Below are positions 12,706 to 24,352 of a stretch of 64,000 nucleotides of DNA, in pieces. The notes beneath the pieces are model-generated. The model was not told the DNA's origin, did not search any database, and was given only the letters and a program-made list of their open reading frames with translations. The translations under genes and the position numbers were made by a program. The DNA lies in assembly GCA_025617745.1 (NCBI GenBank), contig CM046858.1, forward strand, positions 45,427,162 through 45,491,161, read 5' to 3'. The DNA comes from Heliocidaris erythrogramma. Taxonomy: Eukaryota; Echinodermata; Echinoidea; Camarodonta; Echinometridae. How positions within the stretch are numbered: position 1 is the first letter of the stretch; the number at the start of each line of letters is the position of its first letter.

Positions 12706-12990
12706 AAAACCGATGTGTTGGCTCAGTCAGTAGAGCGTCCGCCTCACAATCGGGAGGTCGTGGGTTCGAACCTCGGCCGCGTCATACCAAAAGACGTTAA
12801 AAGATGGGAGTTGCTGCTACCTTGTTTGGCGTTCAACAATTGAAAGGATAGAGCAACGTCGATCTGGCGCTGCACTGCGGCTGACGGGCCCACGATCAAT
12901 TGGGCAAAAAGAATTTTCATTTCGGTTATTAAAATTTGGAGTGGACTATAATTGGATTATGATTATGATGATTATGATATGATAATAAGC
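12706..12990 (+). mobile_element. tRNA-derived SINE with intact A and B boxes
   Basis: The tRNA-like head holds an A box (TGGCTCAGTCAGTAGAGCG, from about 12719) and a B box (GGGTTCGAACC, 12762-12772) at normal spacing, with an anticodon-arm-like segment between. A tRNA-unrelated body of about 150 bp follows. The 3' end is built of GATTAT/GATGATTATGAT units (about 12950-12985). It is not a functional tRNA: the 3' acceptor strand does not pair with the 5' side. The intact promoter boxes suggest a fairly young copy. Confidence 0.75.
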
Positions 12991-13245
12991 GCATGTTTAG
13001 GAAGTTATGGGTATTTAAATGCTAACAACCTTCTGATTTTAATAAGCAATAGTGCGCATCCGCGTTTAGCAGAACAACCGCACGAGTTTTGAATAAATTA
13101 TACTTCGGATTTTAATCATCATGATGAAACCAAATTTCTAATTGCCCCTAAAACAGGAATAAGACTGCAAGAATTTCACAACAAATATGAATTGAAGAAA
13201 CAGAAAAACATTTATGATAGGTCTTATTCCAGAAACATTTAAAGC

Positions 13246-13466
13246 TGTATCTCTCTCTGTCTCTCTCTGTCTCTCTCCCTCTTTCTCTCTTTTCATGTAA
13301 TCCTTCCTCCTGACGGTGGTTATCGTGATTATGATATTGATAATGACGGTGATCATGATGGTAAGGAGAAGGAGGAGGAGGATGCCGCTGCTGCTGCTCA
13401 TTATAACAATGGTGGTGATGATGACGAGCAGGATGATGATGATGATGATGATGATTTGAATTGACA
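13246..13466. repeat. Microsatellite block: (CT)n, GGAGGA and (GAT)n
   Basis: A CT-rich run (13246-13290) is followed by GAT-, GGA- and GCT-type trinucleotide runs up to 13455. The long minus-strand frames across this block (13138-13762) are products of the simple sequence: His, Pro and Ile runs. Confidence 0.8.
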
Positions 13467-13467
13467 A

Positions 13468-13600
13468 TGGTGCAGAGGCAGCGGAGCGTCGGGCTAGGAC
13501 AATGGAAGTGTGTGTGTGGGGGGGGGGGGGGGGGGAGGGAGACAAAAGGTGCCCCCACTTCCATTGTCCGAGCCCGAGGTTTCGCCGCCTCTGCAGTGGT
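13468..13600. mobile_element. Fold-back element with a poly-G loop
   Basis: The left arm contains GGGCTAGGACAATGGAAGTG and the right arm contains its inverse, CACTTCCATTGTCCGAGCCC. The arms extend outward into GCAGAGGC and GCCTCTGC. The loop is TG repeats followed by about 17 G. Confidence 0.65.
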
Positions 13601-13859
13601 GGTTATGAGGACAACGGGCTGCTCAAGATGACATCTCAGTATCAGTACTGAGTTCGAGTTGCGGCTTTCATTGTGTCGTATATCTATAGGCCTATAGGAT
13701 TCTCCTCCAACTTCCACAGATATATATTTTCTATTTTTAGGTATAACGCCAACAAATTGCAAATAAATAAATGAATGAATAAATGAATAAAAAAATGCTG
13801 CAATAAACAGAGTGCGGTGGTGATTAAAAAGTTAATGGCGTATAAAAAAAATGGATCAT

Positions 13860-14120
13860 CAGAATCAGCTTCATCATTATCCTCCTCCTCCTCCTCCTCA
13901 TCACTGTAATCAAAATCACAAACATCATTACCACCATGGCTGCCATCACTATTTTCATATTATCATCATATGATCATAAGCATCATTATAACATCATCAT
14001 CATCATTATCATCATCATACCAACATCATCATCATCATCACTATCATTATCATCAACACCACCACCACCACCATCATTATCATTATCATCTTCATCATCT
14101 CCATCATTTAAAAAAGAAAA
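13860..14120. repeat. (ATC)n/(ACC)n microsatellite
   Basis: Imperfect CTC, then ATC/ATT and CACCAC trinucleotides over about 240 bp. Frames through it are not genes. Confidence 0.85.
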
Positions 14121-15166
14121 ATAAAATATATGTAATATGAATGCCTTTCTGTTTTATGTAGGTAATTTGCTAGCAAACTAGTTTCATTATTACGATTAAT
14201 AGCCGATTGGAAGCAAGCTTTATCGATTATTGTATATATATATATGGCCTGTAAATGAACATGATGTCATTAGATATCACTTTTTTGTGTTTTTAAAATC
14301 GTAATCATTTATCCGCTAATGCGGCACCAGTAAGTGTGGTGTATATCGGCATTGCACTTTATTTCACTTTATTAAACTGATTATGAAAAGAAAGACATGG
14401 TGATAAACGTTAATGGGCTATTTACCATTTCCCTGTACATACATTTTCAAAACTATTTTGTTGGTAGCGTCAGACTGGCTACATTCCACGAGACCGACAT
14501 TTTCCTATTTTCCATAATGTGCTTCATTTGTTTGGCGGTCCGTATGCAGTGGGAATTTTCTGTCTTTCTCAATTTCTTTTTGTAGTTCTTTATTTTGTCT
14601 GTGTCTTGGGCCTTTTCAGCTATCGGTCTCGTTGGTTGTCGGTGTCATGGTATGTCTGTCTCACTGTCTGATGGGATGAACCCCCCTGGCTCGCAAAGTG
14701 GTCGTTGGATGGGATTGCCTCTCCCATTAGAAGAAAAGTTCATTCACGTTGGTTCATTCGATATATAGTGAAAAATATATATAGTGCCAATTTGAGGAAT
14801 CGTAGCTGATTCATTTACACCTTTAGGAAATTCTGAACTGCTGTTAACCTGTTCCTGCTGCACTTTCTGACATGTTTACGAGACCATTGTCGTAGATGGA
14901 GCTATTGTTGATGCAGTAGCAGAGCCCATGAAGGGTTTTGTGCAGTAGGACACACATTGATCGTTCATTGTCTTTCTTTTCCTCAGTGATCAGTGGACAC
15001 ATAAGAGTAATTTTAAAAAACACCCAAATAAAAAAGAAGGAAATTCGAAAGGGTTAGTCATGATGGTGGACAGGCGTATGTAAAATGATGATGTAATGAT
15101 AAGTGATTAAAAACATTCATATGAAATCAAGTAATTGCTGGCTGTAAATCTCTAAAAGTGAAATGG
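14121..15166. other. Intergenic, nothing recognised
   Basis: No coding exon, RNA gene or clear inverted repeat was recognised. A 62-codon frame at 14397-14585 has no domain. Confidence 0.4.
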
Positions 15167-15880
15167 TGTTGATTTGATTTGATTTTATTCGTCAGGTATA
15201 TTGCAATACAAACATAACCAGGTACCATGACAGGATAGCCCATGAAAGCCGAAATGGCTTATTTCCAATGGGGTCCTTACCTAAATAACTGATTAAAAAA
15301 TACACTAAGAAAATCACATTAGTACGGCTACAAGACTATCGTACTCGTACGACAAGTAATAAGAATGTACTAAAGTAGCAAAATAAAAAACATAACATTT
15401 TTATAAAGTAGGCGAAGATTACATAAATGTGAAAACAAGACTTACTCAACGGAAAAAAACTATATACAGAAAATCATAATGAAACTATCGATAAAAAACG
15501 TTCGTTACATAAGTCATATAATATAGGAAAAAAACCATCTGAACTACAAAAAGGAGAGGAGAAATATAGTTATGGAGTAGACACAGTTTTCAGATGATGC
15601 TTCAATACCCTTTTAAAATGTAAAAATTCTTAACTGACTTAACATGATTTGGGAGGGAATACCAGAAAAGAATACCGTTAAAATAAAAGGAATTTCCAAT
15701 TTTACCTTTCCGCTTAGGCACTACGAAATTAAATTGACTATTTCTAGTGTCATGCCCATGAACACTTGAAGAGCGAGTAAAATTATTTGAAATATAGTGA
15801 TCTGCATTAGAGTAAAAAATTTTATGTACATGGTGAATTAAAAGTTGTTGTGATCTAAGGTTTGGAGGTCAGACACGTTC
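15167..15880 (-). mobile_element. 5'-truncated LINE, 3' end of the reverse-transcriptase ORF plus 3' UTR
   Basis: Read on the minus strand, 15841 down to 15602 encodes the conserved C-terminal tail of CR1/L2-like LINE polyproteins. It includes HGHDTRNSQFNFVVPKR, then FYFNGILFWYSLPNHVK, which fits the family pattern TR...P..R...G.SF.Y.G..LWNSLP. The frame is broken soon after, at NFYILKG, where the family normally continues FK..LK. The element ends on the left in AATAAAATCAAATCAAATC (15170-15190), a typical LINE tail. The reverse transcriptase and endonuclease domains are absent. Confidence 0.75.
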
Positions 15881-16476
15881 ATATTTTGTCCCCATTCTGA
15901 AGCTTGAACGCCTTGGTGATGTATTTGAAATGAAAGCAATTATATGATTTGTACTGCATTTTTTCCTGGTTTAAGAGTATTTCCATTGGTATACAGATGA
16001 CAGTATTTTTTCATCAAAATGGTAAACAAAAGTTATTCATGTCTTCCATGCATAGGCGTACGAAGAAAGGGGCTGCAGCTCCGTCCAAGAGGATTTTGAA
16101 ATTACAAATTTTCAGGCAACCGACACCTCATATTCGAGCAGCCTATTCTTCATATTCGGCCAAAGGGTAGTCTATTTATTTTGATGACAAAATTACATTG
16201 TCACTGAGAGTGTCAATAAAGATTTCGCTTCGCCCTTTCGCAAAATTTCGAAACTGGAAAGTTGATATTGGGGAAAGGGACGCTAGCCTCTCCTTTTCCA
16301 ATTTAAATGAAATTGGCCCAGTATTCTGCACACATTTATTTAGGTATATCAAAACGATGGAGGAACCATGAAGTATTAGAGGAACAAAATGGAAATCAAC
16401 TTTGTCCTTTTGATAAACCCAGTATTCTAAATATGCTGAGGTTACGAATTCAGACCTGTAGATTGCTCGACTATAT
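15881..16476. other. Intergenic, no gene seen
   Basis: No domain-bearing frame. The minus-strand frame at 16176-16568 runs into the fold-back at 16477 and is not a gene. Confidence 0.4.
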
Positions 16477-16666
16477 GGCCCGAATTCACAAAGGAGGTTT
16501 GGTTTAAACCATGATTTAAACCCCCTCCTGGGTTCTTTAAGCGTACGTGCGCACGGAATCCGATCCAATCATATATATTCTTTGAGCGCGCGTGGGCAAT
16601 GTGCGCTTATTTACGCTTATTTTAGTACGCTTACGGAGGTTTAAACATCCTTTGTGAATTCGGGCC
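16477..16666. mobile_element. 190-bp fold-back, GGCCCGAATTCACAAAGGA ends, CCAATCA inside
   Basis: The ends are GGCCCGAATTCACAAAGGA and its inverse (TCCTTTGTGAATTCGGGCC, with one extra base). The element is flanked by TAT on each side (16474-16476 and 16667-16669). The interior contains CCAATCA at 16565-16571. A single matching end occurs near 5862. Non-coding. Confidence 0.75.
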
Positions 16667-17040
16667 TATAAGTGCGTATATGTTTAACACATTCCTTTAC
16701 TTTGGAAAAAAGGAGGATCGTGTGCATTATGAATCCATAGTTTTGGTTTGAATATGAAATAAAGACAATGTATATTATTAACTTAATTTATGAACTTTAA
16801 CTCGAGCACATAGCTCCTAGCTTAAAAATATCATGTTCTCACTAATTTCAAATGGTCTACAAATACAATGTGCATATTCTAAAGTTACTGCAATTAGCTT
16901 TTTACTCAAGCAGATACATGAAAATTTTATAATCACTACGAGATTGATAGCTACAAATCTTATATCTTATATCATTTACAATTTCAAATAGGTTGTAGAA
17001 GACACATCTATGGTAAACTTCTAGCCGAATAAATGTCAAG

Positions 17041-18171
17041 TACACACAGAGAAATATTTCATTATGTAAACTTCCTTTTGTAAAATTTTTACTTAATATA
17101 TGTAAAATTGTCTCAAATGAATGTTTTTATGTAGTATTTTACTAAATATTTGTAATGAATTACATTTCGCATAATAATGTGTCATGCAAAATGTAAAATT
17201 TTATGTAACATTTACTTAGCACTATTTAAGTAAAACTCATTTTGCAAAAGAAATGCCTATTATGTAAAATGTGTTAAGTACAAGTATTTTTTAAAGGGAA
17301 TTTTATCATGCAGATGTTCTAATTCATCATTAAGTGAAATGTCTTGGAAACTATTGTGTATAAAATACATTTTACGAATGTCAGTTGACATTAACATGAT
17401 TTTGATACACAGTTATGTAAAACTGACTGAACAAATCTTGCAAAATAACACTGTAAGATATTTCATCATAAAGATTTTGCAATATTGCCCTTTTCGTTAA
17501 GTTTATTTAACATGCACAGTGTAATTTGTCGTCATTAAGTAAAATGTTTTGCAAACGGTTTTGTAAAAAATGCATCTTCGTATTTTCCCCTCAATATTGG
17601 GGAAAACACTTATATGAATATTCATGAATTTTCAGTAGCGTATGGTTTTGGGTGGCCCAATTTTAATAACTGTCACCAAATGCATAAAAAATTATAAGGG
17701 GTATATAAGAGCTTGCACTAGACTGTACGAACTAGATAGGATAGGACCATGATAGGATAGGTTAAGATATAGGATAGCTTAAATTAGGATAGGTTAGGAT
17801 AGGTTAGGATTAGGATTGATAAGTTAAGACCCAGAAAGACATACAAGCAGGTTTAATTTTTTTTTTTACCTAGGTTGGAGGAAAAAGGAAACAATTGGGC
17901 AACTGAATTTGCCCAAGCACATAATACATGTGTGGAATTGTTTGTTAGGTAAAATTTACACATGAATTTTAAGTACCTATATTTAACATGACATTTTACA
18001 TAATTATCGTCGAATATTTTGTTAGCTAAAATTTACACAAGTTCCTATTTAACAAAACAATTTACATAATTTTGGTAAAACATTTTGTTAAGTAAATTTT
18101 ACAAAAAAGTTATGGAGTTCCTATTTAACATAATTTTTTACATAATTTTTGTAAAAATTTCTCTGTGTGTA
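17041..18171. mobile_element. 1.13-kb element with TACACACAGAGAAAT ends
   Basis: Terminal inverted repeats are TACACACAGAGAAATATTT on the left and AAATTTCTCTGTGTGTA on the right. The interior is made largely of degenerate, alternately oriented repeats related to ATGTAAAATTTTAC, clustered toward both ends. The centre (17736-17815) carries a tandem run of TAGGATAGGT-like units. No transposase frame. Confidence 0.65.
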
Positions 18172-18182
18172 TGTAAACAAGT

Positions 18183-18588
18183 AAGTTCCAAATGCCAGAG
18201 GTGATTGATAACGTTCAGAGGTAGGCATTTAGACTAAATATATTGTACTCTTATACTCAGAAAATATTTGTGCTGCCGTGACATCTATATGATGTCTATA
18301 TCTAGACCAAATTCACAAAATAAATCATGATCTAAACCTGCAACTTTGCAGCGCAGCGCAGTTTAAGTTAGTTGCACATAAAGTATAGGACCGGACACTT
18401 AAACTGCGCTGCGCTGTAAGGGCGACTTGCAAAGTTGCAGGTCTAAATCAAAATTTATTATGTGGCCGTGGGTTAGATGTAGACATCATATAGAGGTCAT
18501 GGCAGCACAAATGACTCGATCACATTACAATATATTTAGTTAAATGCTTACCTCTGAATGTATTAATCAGCTCTGGCATTTGGAACTT
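18183..18588. mobile_element. 406-bp long-arm palindrome
   Basis: Two arms of roughly 190 bp pair almost throughout. The left starts AAGTTCCAAATGCCAGAG and the right ends CTCTGGCATTTGGAACTT. Inner blocks such as GCAGCGCAGCGCAGTTTAAG pair with CTTAAACTGCGCTGCGCTG. The loop is only a few tens of bases. It begins 11 bp after the element ending at 18171. Non-coding. Confidence 0.75.
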
Positions 18589-20497
18589 CTGCAACATCTC
18601 AACCAGAAAGTCATCCGCCATGATGAAACCGGCCGTGTTTGGCGAAATTTCAATCTTTTTAGACAATGTTGTTTAAAAGATAATTCTAAAATATCATTGA
18701 TGTATTAAGCATCGTTTGTTTAGAATACAGGGTCTGTTTTTTAAATAATATTGCTTAATTTTAAACAACCCAATTTTAAACAGCGAAAATCTAAACAGCG
18801 TTTTGCTGTGTGGAATAACGAACCTTCGGAATAATGAACCTTTGGAATCATGAATCCTCAAAGTAACTGACAAAAAAAATCAAAAATAACACCCCAAACA
18901 TAACAAAAAACAACAAAAAACAGACAAATAAAATATTTGGATTCATGAACCTTATGTAATGGGAAATTTGCTTTCTGGAATCATGAACCTTCGAAAAAAC
19001 AAGTGATCCAATTATACAAACTCATTAACTGCATTGCAATACACATATTCAAAGAAAAGTATAAAGTAACTTATGGTGCATACATAAATATGTACGAATG
19101 GTTGCTAGTTGCTACAATAAGAAATGCCATGGTGTCAAAGCGGACAGTAAGTTTCATTTCCCCCTTTTATTCTTAGAGTATTTTGGAAGTCAAATAAGGT
19201 TTGATAATTGCAAATATCAAGTAAATACTTCCGATACTCTTCAGAAATTGCAATGGCGTACATGAAAGAAAAATATTGTAATGATAATTTTTACAACACA
19301 ATGAATGTTAAAGTCATGTACTATATAGTGCTAGGTGTTAAAAGACACAGAACATTGAACACTTCTGATCGTTAATAACTCAACATTTCAATATAACTTG
19401 TATCAGACTGAGATTTTAACATTTGAATGGTGAAGGGTGTCAAATTTATTTGGAGTACTTTTATTTGGAGTACACTCTGTCAAAAAAAAAGTCAATGCCA
19501 CAAAATCTGTGTGTATCAGTAACTACTTCAGTACACAACAATACCATTGTGCATCCCATCTGACATTTCTTTGAAATCGTAATTAAATATTCAGAGCATT
19601 ATTTGAAGAATATTATTCAAAGAAATATCATCAAGGTTGCTTCAAATAAATCAAAACGTGGTCTTTTTTCGACTGATCTCTACGTAAGAAATCTTAGTCA
19701 GCTTTCCCTCCTTGATTTGGCAGCAGTTAATCTTATTTCACCCCTACATAGTTTGAACAATAAAAACACTAAAAACATTAAATGAACCAGTGTGAATGCA
19801 ATTGCAAAATTTAACAGAAAAATTGCCAATATGTACATAGAATAATGATTGGGCCTATATATTTTACACTGCGTTGCCAATTCCAAGACTGTAATGATTA
19901 GTGTTAATTAAATAGATCCGATCATGAATGGCACAATGTACTGCATTAAAAATAAACCAACACATTTCTTGGATTTCCTTCTGCTCATGTATAATTTGTA
20001 GTTCCAGCAGTGAGAGATTCCAAAAACTTTATGAAAAAGAGACACTGTACGAATCCAGTCGATCCCGAACAATCGTGAAAATGAAAGTCGAATTGTTGCG
20101 TGAACAATTATTAACTTTGGGGTAAACATAGAGTAAGTTGTTCGTGAATCAGACTTGACCCCAATTCGGCGATGACCACTCAATGGGCAAGTGTAAATGG
20201 GGCATAAATCTTACTACCTTTGGGGCGTATAACTTACAAGCGTAGCTTTTACTTTTGGCTCCTTAATATTTCACTCTTATTTACACACAGTCTTAATTGT
20301 TACTGCATATAAACACATTGATTAGATGTATTATCTTTTAAATTGGTTTCTGTTGACACACACACACATATATATATATACACCCCACTCATGTTTTCCT
20401 TTACAATATTTTCATCATACAAACTGCTTTATCAATGTAAACCATCCTCAGTCTATTGAATTATATTTTGTTATATCTCTGGTTATGTATACAGTTA
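18589..20497. other. Intergenic, degenerate repeats only
   Basis: Around 18814-19000 there are several copies of GGAATCATGAACCTTC-like words. At 19484-19570 about 90 bp match 21536-21640 in the same orientation, sharing CAAATCTGTGTGTA and CCATTGTGCA. No gene was found. Confidence 0.4.
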
Positions 20498-20501
20498 TTA
20501 A

Positions 20502-20573
20502 CCCATTGTCTACTGGAACCGGGTGATCCCTGTATTAAGCCTATGGCACTGATATAATTCAGTAGTCAACGGG
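20502..20573. mobile_element. 72-bp TTAA-flanked miniature element (copy 1)
   Basis: TTAA borders it on both sides (20498-20501 and 20574-20577). Its ends are CCCATTGTCTACTG and CAGTAGTCAACGGG, an inverted pair. It shares GTCCCTGTATTAAGCCTATGG with the second copy at 39677-39747. TTAA plus CCC ends fit piggyBac-type miniature elements. Confidence 0.7.
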
Positions 20574-20873
20574 TTAAGTTTTTGTACTGTACTTTGATAT
20601 GTACTGTTAAAAGATATTTTGTAAAAGACATAATGTGGATAATGGATCAACTTTGAAATTTTGATGGTGCAGAATGTGAAATACGAAAGAATAAACTGAA
20701 CTAAAGTGCACTAAACCACTCAAAAAAGTAGAACATCAATCCAAGAAACCATCCTGTCACGATAAAACCTAATGATTATACCTCGTTATTTCCTCCAGAA
20801 TAAACAATATAATATTACAATTAAAATGTGAAACTACATGATAGTTACGTCTCCAGTCCCCTTTAATTACATT

Positions 20874-21217
20874 TTAGATCGTTCTGAATCTACCTAGTTC
20901 ATAATAGGTACACCCATCAGATCGTGAGAAGTAGCTAGAACCAACATCCTCTTTATTTTCTTCATTCAGCTCGCAAACCCCATGTTTATAATTGAAGGAT
21001 TTGCATCCAACAACGCTATTACACATCGAGGCGCATCGTATCTGGCTCACCGCTTGAACTGTCTCGATCACGTGATCAGTGAGACAGTAGCCAATCAGAT
21101 TGCGTCCCTCGTTGTCCTTGGCCAGGGAGTAGGCGCTTGATCTGAAATGGGGATTGGGTTTTGGGGATGACGGGGTAGCAGGGGACTTGGTGGTAGTAGA
21201 TTCCATCAGAGGTTCAA
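20874..21217 (-). CDS. PAN/apple-domain protein, last exon (partial gene)
   Basis: The exon begins after the acceptor TTATGCAG (minus strand, exon start 21217, phase 1) and runs to the stop at 20874-20876, giving 113 residues. The first 30 or so are a Ser/Thr/Pro-rich linker (STTTKSPATPSSPKP). The rest is a PAN/apple fold, seen in the spaced cysteines YC, RCASMC, GCKSFNY, VCEL and DGCTYYEL. These match the PAN_1 pattern, including the MC and C.SFNY signatures. PAN domains bind protein or carbohydrate ligands outside the cell. A preceding secretion-signal exon is expected; one candidate is at 21305-21370. The exact protein and ligand cannot be named. Confidence in a real exon with a PAN domain is high. 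Confidence 0.8.
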
Positions 21218-21304
21218 CTGCATAAGAGAAATCAACAGCAAAATACATAATGCATACCATTGGCTGTTAGCAGGTTAGAGCAAATACCGAACGGCCATGC
21301 TTAC

Positions 21305-21370
21305 TGCACCGTAGCGGTTGAGGATACTATCCATCCATCCGGCTACCAAGAGTGACAGAATGAAGTTCAT
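21305..21370 (-). CDS. Possible signal-peptide first exon of the PAN gene
   Basis: ATG at 21370 (minus strand) opens MNFILSLLVAGWMDS, a hydrophobic, signal-like start. A strong donor (GTAAGC) follows at 21304 in phase 0, but the PAN exon needs phase 1. A weaker donor (GTGCAG) after 21310 gives the right phase. Because of this conflict the exon is only a candidate; a missed intermediate exon is another explanation. Confidence 0.25.
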
Positions 21371-22603
21371 GATAGACGGTGGGTGCGCCCTTCAATAAAC
21401 TTTAGAGAAAATTCTACACTAATATTTGCACATGTATTGTAAATTGAATGAGGTCAAATTCTTATGGGGTAAACATAATCATATTTTTTTCAAATAATCT
21501 TTTTGGAATAATGATTTTATAATTTTTTTTTCACTTTTTGACAAACTAATGCAACAAATCTGTGTGTACCAGACTACCAGTAATTGATGCAGAACATAAC
21601 CATTGTGCACCGCACCTGTCATTTCCGACAACTTGTTGATACTCGCTAGGTACGTCTCCGTCAGCTCGAGTTTGCTCAAGTTCGAGATTCTAGCCCGAGT
21701 CGAGCGATTCCTGCTCGTTCTTGGAATAAACTCGAGCTTCAGAGCATGCGCACTTGATTGGAAATCAAAGAAACACATAGGATGAATAAAAGAAAAGAGC
21801 AAAGAAATACATAAGGAGATAAAAAGGGAAGAGGATAGAGACAAGAACAAAGAAAAACACAAGAATAGAAAGAAGAATAAAACATGGGAAAACAAAGAAA
21901 TACACAAGGAAAAGATAAAAACAGAATGAAAACAAAGAAATGTACAGAGAAGAGGATAGAAATAAATACATATGAATAGAAAGAAGAAAGAATAATTGGG
22001 AAGACAAAGAAATATATAAAGAAACATAAGAAAAAGGAGAGAGGGAAAACAAAGAATATAAAGAGAAAAGCATAGAAAGAATAACAAAGCAATAGATAAG
22101 AATAGAAAGAAAAATAAATAATGGGAAAACTCTGGCTTACAAGAGTTGCTCTGAAGTTTCAGCCTCGATGCACAACGATAGTAGTAGTATAGTAGTAGAA
22201 AACGTTATTGAATAACTTGTTTAGCACAAGGCTAATCCACCGCAATTGTTGTGTTCTAAATTAATTACTGATACTAATACCCAACCCACAGATCTTATCG
22301 TGATGATTTTTCAAAAAGGGAAAATCCAATTAAATACCTAATTTTAGAATCGTCATTACTCTGAATAAATTTGACACCCATTTACTGTACATACGCAAAC
22401 GTCAGTCTGGTACGAATTGTTGACGTTTTAGAAGTTTTAAAAGTGTCGTTTTTCTTTCTTGTTTTTTTACTCATTATTCTTATATTTTTTTCTTGTTCTC
22501 ATCTTCAAATTGTTAATACCTCCATCATGTATGTCATTATCTGCCCCTGCAAAGCAAGTGTGACCTTTAATCCATTATTATTTGTAAGCGACAATGCTGA
22601 ACA
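21371..22603. repeat. Intergenic, purine-rich tandem-like repeat at 21770-22130
   Basis: About 360 bp are built from loosely repeated AACAAAGAAATACATAAG-type units of roughly 30-45 bp, nearly all A and G on the plus strand. GAGCTTCAGAGCA on the left and TGCTCTGAAG on the right (about 21737 and 22149) form an inverted pair around it. The long Phe/Leu/Tyr-rich minus-strand frames here are translations of this repeat, not membrane proteins. Confidence 0.6.
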
Positions 22604-22800
22604 TAGGTAAAAGGGGGAACTTATCAAAGTAGAAAAGCGGAACTTATCAGAGGTGGAAAGGGGCCCTTAGCAGAAGAAAAAAGGGGCACTTATAAGAGGT
22701 GACAAGTGGCAATTTGAAAGGGTCGCTTAGAGATGAAAATGCCATCTATCAGCAAATGAAACGAACGCTTATCAGAAGTTAATAAGGGCACTAAAGAAAA
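22604..22800. repeat. Degenerate minisatellite, about 23-25 bp unit
   Basis: Roughly seven diverged copies of a unit like AAAAGGGGCACTTATCAGA, one after another. No gene. Confidence 0.6.
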
Positions 22801-22844
22801 GTGAAAATGTTGATGGCACACCATTTTGTACACGTTCCTACTCA

Positions 22845-22991
22845 GTTCAGTTCAAATTAAAATTTATTTTATTCCATTGATTTTGAAAACATTCAACATC
22901 ATTCTGTTCAAATGGTACAATTTACATGTAAATAAAGTAATAGTATGAATATAATCGAGAACTTACAATACAGGGAAGAAGGCCGATCACA
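22845..22991 (-). mobile_element. Retroposon 3' tail running into the assembly gap
   Basis: On the minus strand the sequence ends AATAAATTTTAATTTGAACTGAACTGA, a tail type seen on non-LTR retroposons. Its upstream part would lie in the gap starting at 22992. Confidence 0.4.
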
Positions 22992-23491
22992 NNNNNNNNN
23001 NNNNNNNNNNNNNNNNNNNNNNNNNNNNNNNNNNNNNNNNNNNNNNNNNNNNNNNNNNNNNNNNNNNNNNNNNNNNNNNNNNNNNNNNNNNNNNNNNNNN
23101 NNNNNNNNNNNNNNNNNNNNNNNNNNNNNNNNNNNNNNNNNNNNNNNNNNNNNNNNNNNNNNNNNNNNNNNNNNNNNNNNNNNNNNNNNNNNNNNNNNNN
23201 NNNNNNNNNNNNNNNNNNNNNNNNNNNNNNNNNNNNNNNNNNNNNNNNNNNNNNNNNNNNNNNNNNNNNNNNNNNNNNNNNNNNNNNNNNNNNNNNNNNN
23301 NNNNNNNNNNNNNNNNNNNNNNNNNNNNNNNNNNNNNNNNNNNNNNNNNNNNNNNNNNNNNNNNNNNNNNNNNNNNNNNNNNNNNNNNNNNNNNNNNNNN
23401 NNNNNNNNNNNNNNNNNNNNNNNNNNNNNNNNNNNNNNNNNNNNNNNNNNNNNNNNNNNNNNNNNNNNNNNNNNNNNNNNNNNNNNNNNNN
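22992..23491. other. Assembly gap, 500 N
   Basis: Exactly 500 undetermined bases. The size may be a placeholder. A reading frame drawn across it is meaningless. Confidence 0.98.
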
Positions 23492-23539
23492 ATTTATAAA
23501 ATGTTTATATTTGAATGGTAAGTCTGTAGATGGGAGGTA

Positions 23540-23820
23540 TACATGAGTTTCATGCCTAGAATATAATGAGGGGGTTAATGATATCTGAGCCCCACTTAAA
23601 ATATTGGGGGCTCAAAGGTATCTAAGCCCTAAGGGCTCAATGATATCTAAGCCCCACCAAATTTTCTTCTTTTTTTTTTTCTTTTTTTTTTTGGGGGGGG
23701 CTCAATGATATCTATAAGCCCTGCCAAAATATTGGGGGGGCTAAATGATATCTGAGCCCCCCCAATATTTTGGGGGGGGGGCTGCGCCCCCCACCCAAGC
23801 CCCCCCGGTTCCTAAGCCTA
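23540..23820. repeat. Tandem repeat whose unit is itself a dyad around GATATC
   Basis: Five or six copies of a unit of the form GGGGCTCAATGATATCTAAG followed by CCCC and CCAAAATATT. The 24-bp heart of each unit is close to its own reverse complement, centred on GATATC. Pure T and G runs interrupt the array (about 23669-23700). Non-coding. Confidence 0.7.
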
Positions 23821-24352
23821 TGAAATGTTTGAACGATGCCGGGAGACGATGTATTTCGGTCTAAGATCAATCAATTCAATCCTTGCACGGTACGCCCGAG
23901 CGACAGGTGGCTTACCCTCTAACTCTATATTGTTAACGCCCATCGCATAGCAACAGTAAACGCTCATTGGTTTCAGTACATTGACCGCAGCCTATCTTGT
24001 GCATAGATCGGGATTGAGGTAAACAACGTATTGCAACCGTAATAAATCGGTAGAAAATATCGCTATGGTCCACGGAATCACCCAGAAATTTTTCAAGGTA
24101 TTTAGAAAAACCGTGCCGCAGTATTGGACTTGTTGATGTCGTCTAAAAACGTGTGAAATTATCATAATTATACTCAAAGTCTCAATAGAAGCCCGGAAGT
24201 GATTATCATCGAGCGGTTCACGATTAGACTTTCAGCCGGGCCTGTCGGCCTAGCTGGCCCTGGCGACAGGCTAAATTTAACATCATTTCATTCAAGAACT
24301 CACAAAAGTGGAAGGTGATTTACAGTGAAGAAAACACCAACAAGGCTGGGCA
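23821..24352. promoter_or_regulatory. 5' flank and probable 5' UTR of the 24.35-kb gene
   Basis: No coding exon was recognised here. The gene's start codon follows at 24353, so promoter and 5' UTR must lie in or before this stretch. No TATA box or other sharp element could be assigned. Confidence 0.35.

Noticed and set aside
12716-12790. A tRNA gene
   Set aside because: The A and B boxes are present, but the acceptor stem does not close and the sequence continues into a SINE body and tail.
13138-13762. Long minus-strand frames (135 and 204 codons)
   Set aside because: They run through CT, GAT and G simple repeats and a fold-back, giving His/Pro/Ile runs; no domain or splice support.
21098-21108. 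CCAATCAG near the fold-back core motif
   Set aside because: It lies in the PAN coding exon with no inverted repeat around it; chance occurrence.
21479-22092. Hydrophobic minus-strand frames of 100-200 codons that look like membrane proteins
   Set aside because: They are translations of a purine-rich tandem repeat; three overlapping frames look alike, as expected from low complexity.
22945-23499. 184-codon frame on the plus strand
   Set aside because: It is open only because it crosses 500 N.
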